Assembly (NCBI GenBank): GCA_905183005.1
Contig: CAJJDO010000098.1
Location: 62,001-126,000, forward strand
DNA from: Paramecium pentaurelia
Taxonomy: Eukaryota > Ciliophora > Oligohymenophorea > Peniculida > Parameciidae
DNA length: 64,000 nucleotides
Reading direction: 5' to 3'
Part shown: positions 59,692 through 64,000 of the stretch, piece by piece
Layout: each line of letters begins with the position of its first letter
How positions within the stretch are numbered: position 1 is the first letter of the stretch
The notes under the pieces: model-generated
The model's input: the letters and a program-made list of their open reading frames with translations, nothing else
Database searches by the model: none
What the model was told of the DNA's origin: nothing
Position numbers and translations under genes: made by a program

Positions 59692-61724
59692 ATGAGTGAA
59701 GAAATACAGGCAATGAAATAATTGGTGTCTTAAGTAGATAAGTTAAAGACAGCCAAAAGTGAATAGTAATTTGAACCGATTCTGCAAGCTTTATAAAGAG
59801 TAGAATAGTATATGGAAGAGACTGCCACAGCAGATGGTCGACAATATTTGCCAGAGTTGATGAGCATCTGTGTGAATTTCATCATCAATCATAAGGCTTA
59901 TCCAGAAAGAGTGATTTTCAATATAGAAGCATTCATAAAGTCTGTATTGAAATACATTTCCAATAATCTCTAAGATGAGAAGGTAAGCTAAATGTTTAGG
60001 GTTATAATGGATCCATCTCGTATGATTTATGAGCATAATGCACATCGTACTGAATGGCATGATCAAGTAATCAATTGAATAAAGTTAGTTCATTAAATAT
60101 TCTTACTCGCTCAATCCTTAATATAAGGAATTCATCGACCAACTTTAGATAGGTACTTATGTAGATTGTCTGCGTCTTTGTCGTAGTACTGCCAGATTGA
60201 ATTGGTCAAGAGGAGTCGTTGAAGATCGTTCTGAAGAAGGCATATCGATTAGATATCTAAATGAGTAATCTGTCAAAAGATTTTACAATATAAGAAGTGG
60301 TAATATCATGCCATATAGAACTCGATCTCAAAGATTAGATCAAATGTTCAATCTTTAAGTAGGTTAGGTAATTTTAGCAACTCAATCAGACAAATGGATT
60401 TTAAGCACTATATAGTAATGTATTGAAGAAAAAGATATTGAAAATATCATGAAATATAATGTGGGATTTCGTTTTTATACAGAAGATGGAAATTCAATAG
60501 AAGATGAATCATAAAAGAAATATATTGGTTATAACCATCATTATGATGAACAAATTACAGCATGTCATCCTAGATTAGCACTTTGTGGGGATCATGTTGT
60601 AAGGAAATTTAACTCAAATGAATAATATATTGATGATAGTTATGATATCTTATATGAATAAGATTATCTAGAAGAGAAGTTCTATGCTATCTTAAGACCT
60701 AAATAATCAAAGAGTTTTCTTTTAATTTAATTCATCAATCATTTTGGTAATTTAGGAGGATTTGAGAAAATACTCAACATATAATCAGTTGATATATTAG
60801 CTAATTATATGTCTGCTATTGGTAATATTCATGCTCAATTATTCAGATCTTTTTGTTAAGAATATGTTCCAAAATTATAGAGTATGAGATAAATTTTATT
60901 ACATTCTGATGAGTAAACTTTAAGAAATATGGGAAGAGAAAAGATGAATCTTATTATTTAAGCATTCAAAGTACTTTTGGATAGAATTATGAATGAGGAT
61001 TAAAGAAGAGAATGGCTCTAAAAGTTGAGTTTAGAATTTGTATAGATTTGTTTCAATTGTAATTTCTTGGATAAGAAAATTATGGGTTTAAAGTTATTGA
61101 CTGATATGTTGAAGTAAGCTAGTAATGATAAGTGTCCTGAGACTATTTTATAATGGATTGATTCTGAGAATATAATGGAAACATTGTTTCATCATAATAC
61201 TCATCTTTAATTATTAGAGAGAACTAAAGATTTGATTAGAATTTATTTAAATATTGATAATGCGTTTACAGCTAAACATATGTCTATGATATGGGAATTG
61301 ATGTAATAAAATGATAATGAATTGAGACCTATCATATTTAAATTGATAAATGAAATAGCTTTTACAATGAGAGATTATCATGTGATTTATTTTATGTAAT
61401 AAATAAAAGAATTGAAATAAGATTAAATATTAATAGAACATGTTTAATTATTATTTGAAATGAATAGATATTAAATTAAAAATTAGGAATTGATATGTAT
61501 GACAATTGATAATTTATGGAGAATAATTGAATATGCTGGTTAATCATAAAAGTAATCTTTAGAAGATAAATCAAGATAATATCTTTGTGATTTGATTAAG
61601 AATTTAGAAATTAAAGAAATTAAAGTATAAATGGTTTAAAAATTAATGACAAATATATAATAAATGAAAGTAGAGAGTTCATCAATTAAAACATTATCTC
61701 ATTTAATATGTTCATTTCCATTAA

Positions 61725-61777
<53 letters not shown>

Positions 61778-64000
61778 GATAATAATGTAGAATCATAATC
61801 AACTTAAATATTAACTTATCCTTTTGTATAAAATAATCCTAATATTATGCTTCAATAAAAAATTAAAGAAGAAATTGAATAATCTACTAATACTGAAAAT
61901 AAAGTACAAGAAATTACATAAGATGAATTTGTGAAAGAATTAATTCAATAATCTAATATACATCAAATATTAAGATAAAACATAGAAAATCTTCGAATTT
62001 TAAATAAAGGTATTAATTCAGAGAATCTATAAGAATCAGCAAGATATATGAATAAATTATAAGAAAGAATTCTATTAATAAAAACTTTAATTAAAATAAA
62101 TGGAACTGCAGCAGATATAATAGATCAATAATTTTTAGATTTAATTTGGAATGAAATAATTTTGAAACCTATTTGTAAATAAGAATGTGATATGGCCAGT
62201 AATTGGTTAAGAGATTTAGTAGAGAAAGATGAATAATTTAGTTAAACTTAATTAGATACATTTTACAGAAGATTGTTAAATTCAGATTCACATCTCACTG
62301 AAAGTGCATTTAATTGTTTCTAAGCAATATTATATTATATAAATCAAAAAGAGTATAGATTACATAGACAATAATTAAATTTAAATTAAAATTGTGATCA
62401 ATATGGAAATGTTATTAGTATGACCAATACAAATGTTAATGAAAATGATTAACAATTAGAATTGACTCTATTAGTTGATGTAAATTAAATTATAGGAATT
62501 GAATATTTATGGCATATAGTATTTAATTCTCAATTAGATAAAGCAGTTTAATTATTAGTAAAATTGAATTTATCACAATAAGAACAATTTATTGAGAAAA
62601 TCTTAGATAAGATGGATTGTACAGATGAATAAACAATTCTTAAATGTTTAGAAGTACTAAGAACTTTATTGAATGAAACAGAAACAAAAGGTGTTGGATC
62701 CTTACTTTCATTAGATGGATTAGTAAAAGGAGATGCATTTAGTATCAATATTATAAATGATATGGGAGATGGAGCTCCTAGTAATAGGATAACAATAAAG
62801 GTTTATTCTAGAATGACTATGTTTGAATTGAGAAAATTGATAGCTAAATAATTATAAACAAATTGGGAATAAGTGAAATTAGTAAGAAATGGAGTAATAG
62901 TATAAGATACAGATAATGGTAAGACATTAAAACAGATGAATGTTAGAAAAAGTGAAGTGATTAATGTTTATAGAAGAAAGACAAAACCAATTCCTTAAGT
63001 GCCTTTAGTTGAGGATAAAAAATTAACACCTAAATTTATTAAAGTTTTGCATAAGTTGTTTGAATTATATTCAACAGATGGTAAAATGAATGCAGAGTAA
63101 TTATCTAGTTTTGGAATGAAGGCAGCAAATGATGAGAGTTTTAAGGATGGAAAGAAAATCAAAGAATTGTTGGATTAATATGGTGAATAGAAAGGATATT
63201 TTTCAGTAGAAAATTTTATTTCATTTTATGAAGATTGTTGCATTCAATAAAAGATTACATCTATTGTATGGAAGAACTTACATTCATTTGGTTATAAGAA
63301 TGATTTAACATTATTAGAAAATGATGAAGTTGAATTAGATGAATAAAAATTACCTCGTTATTAATTGGCTCATAATGAAAGATTCTATAGATTGATGTTT
63401 CATTTCATTAATTAAAGTGATTAGATTGCTTAAGAATGTTGGAAATTATTGTGTTCTTTACCTGTTTTTGAAGCAGCTAAATAACGTATACTTAATTTTG
63501 AAGATTTTACAAAAGATAGATCTTATCAATTAATATATTCAATTAAAATTATAGAACATCTTTTATATACTGAAGAATATTGTAGAAATTTTGTTAAATA
63601 TGGAGGATTCAAATAATTATAATCCATTTTAAATAATTTAGAATAAGAAAATATTAAAATTGTCAAATTGGCATAATGTTTGATTTTGAATATTCTAAGT
63701 AAACACATTGCTGCTTAATTTCAACCTAAATTCAATAACATATACTAAATTCAATAACATGTCAAATAACCAATCTAAGCAACATTTGATATTATTGCTT
63801 AATTAATAGATGGTACTTATCCATCATCATCTGACAATAAACCTTTATTAAGAGTGAAGGAGACTGAGGAATTCTTAGAATTAGTAAAGTTTATGGATGG
63901 TTTAGATATACAATTAGATTATGTTGATTTATTAAAATGTATCATAAGAATGTAAGTGGATATAACTGAAGATAGATTTATAATTGAATTTGTTTTAATA
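59692..64000 (+). CDS. Giant USP9X/USP34-type ubiquitin-specific protease, N-terminal part (3' end outside window)
   Basis: At least 1,429 residues; one 22-nt intron near 60066. The visible part is the helical ARM/HEAT-like scaffold that precedes the USP catalytic domain in USP9X, USP24 and USP34: INHFGNLGGFEKIL, CFNCNFLDKKIMGLKLL, LFHHNTHLQLLERTK, ESAFNCFQAILYYI. A ubiquitin-like domain appears at about residues 1015-1075 (NRITIKVYSRMTMFELR, VKLVRNGVIV). The catalytic Cys and His boxes lie beyond position 64000. A run of 17 glutamines, all written TAA, is at 61727-61777. Family: large deubiquitinases acting on endocytic and signalling proteins. Confidence 0.8.
61727..61777 (+). repeat. (TAA)17 microsatellite coding polyglutamine
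   Basis: Seventeen uninterrupted TAA triplets in frame within the USP gene code 17 glutamines under the ciliate code. In the standard code this would be 17 stops. Confidence 0.95.

Noticed and set aside
1..64000. CRISPR arrays, insertion sequences, tRNA or rRNA genes
   Set aside because: No spaced direct repeats, transposase motifs or cloverleaf-like sequences with conserved A/B boxes were noticed on either strand; a dedicated scan (e.g. tRNA covariance model) would be decisive.

Overview
The window is macronuclear-type ciliate DNA, almost certainly Paramecium (an aurelia-complex species such as P. tetraurelia fits best). TAA and TAG lie inside nearly every gene where glutamine is expected, and only TGA ends genes (ciliate nuclear code). 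Genes are interrupted by tiny introns, mostly 22-30 nt, with GTA...TAG ends. Base composition is very AT-rich and genes are packed on both strands, often with gaps of 14-30 bp. No mobile element, CRISPR array, rRNA or tRNA gene was recognised. Exon models were built by hand. For every multi-exon model the exon sum was checked to be a multiple of three.

Layout. 1-6 kb: 3' end of a STE/MAP3K-like kinase, an AGC kinase, proteasome alpha-4, an SDR-SCP2 peroxisomal enzyme and a MORN-repeat protein. 6-16 kb: two short doubtful genes, a conserved protein of unknown role, a UBTD-type ubiquitin-domain protein, two unknown proteins, an RMP1/NEPRO-like protein on the opposite strand, a coiled-coil protein, an M14 carboxypeptidase and a CDK-like kinase. 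16-25.5 kb: an unknown gene, a hybrid histidine kinase, a coiled-coil protein, a small MGLC-start protein, an ENTH-domain protein and an unknown gene overlapping it by 4 nt. 25.6-31 kb: a large unknown protein, a cold-shock-domain protein and small unknowns. 31.5-38.2 kb: one giant gene of about 2,184 residues on the minus strand. 38.5-46.7 kb: an unknown, possibly mitochondrial, protein, a COPI-associated membrane protein, a second hybrid histidine kinase, a TGS1-like methyltransferase, a CCHC zinc-knuckle protein and a basic Ser/Gln-rich protein. 47-50 kb: a RING/TRAF-type zinc-finger gene facing an ankyrin-DHHC palmitoyltransferase. 50.8-58.7 kb: a CEP350-like centrosomal protein, a PKA catalytic subunit and an oxysterol-binding protein. 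59.7-64 kb: the 5' part of a giant USP9X/USP34-type deubiquitinase.

The genes do not form an operon-like system; this is ordinary housekeeping and signalling content. Signalling is well represented: four Ser/Thr kinases, two histidine kinases and a DHHC enzyme. Ubiquitin/proteasome functions recur (alpha-4, UBTD, RING, USP), as do candidate ciliary or centrosomal proteins (MORN, CEP350-like). The most unusual points are architectural: stop codons 2 bp apart, ATGA overlaps, an exon-intron hairpin, a TGA at a zinc-ligand position, and a TGS1 homologue lacking its catalytic Trp motif.
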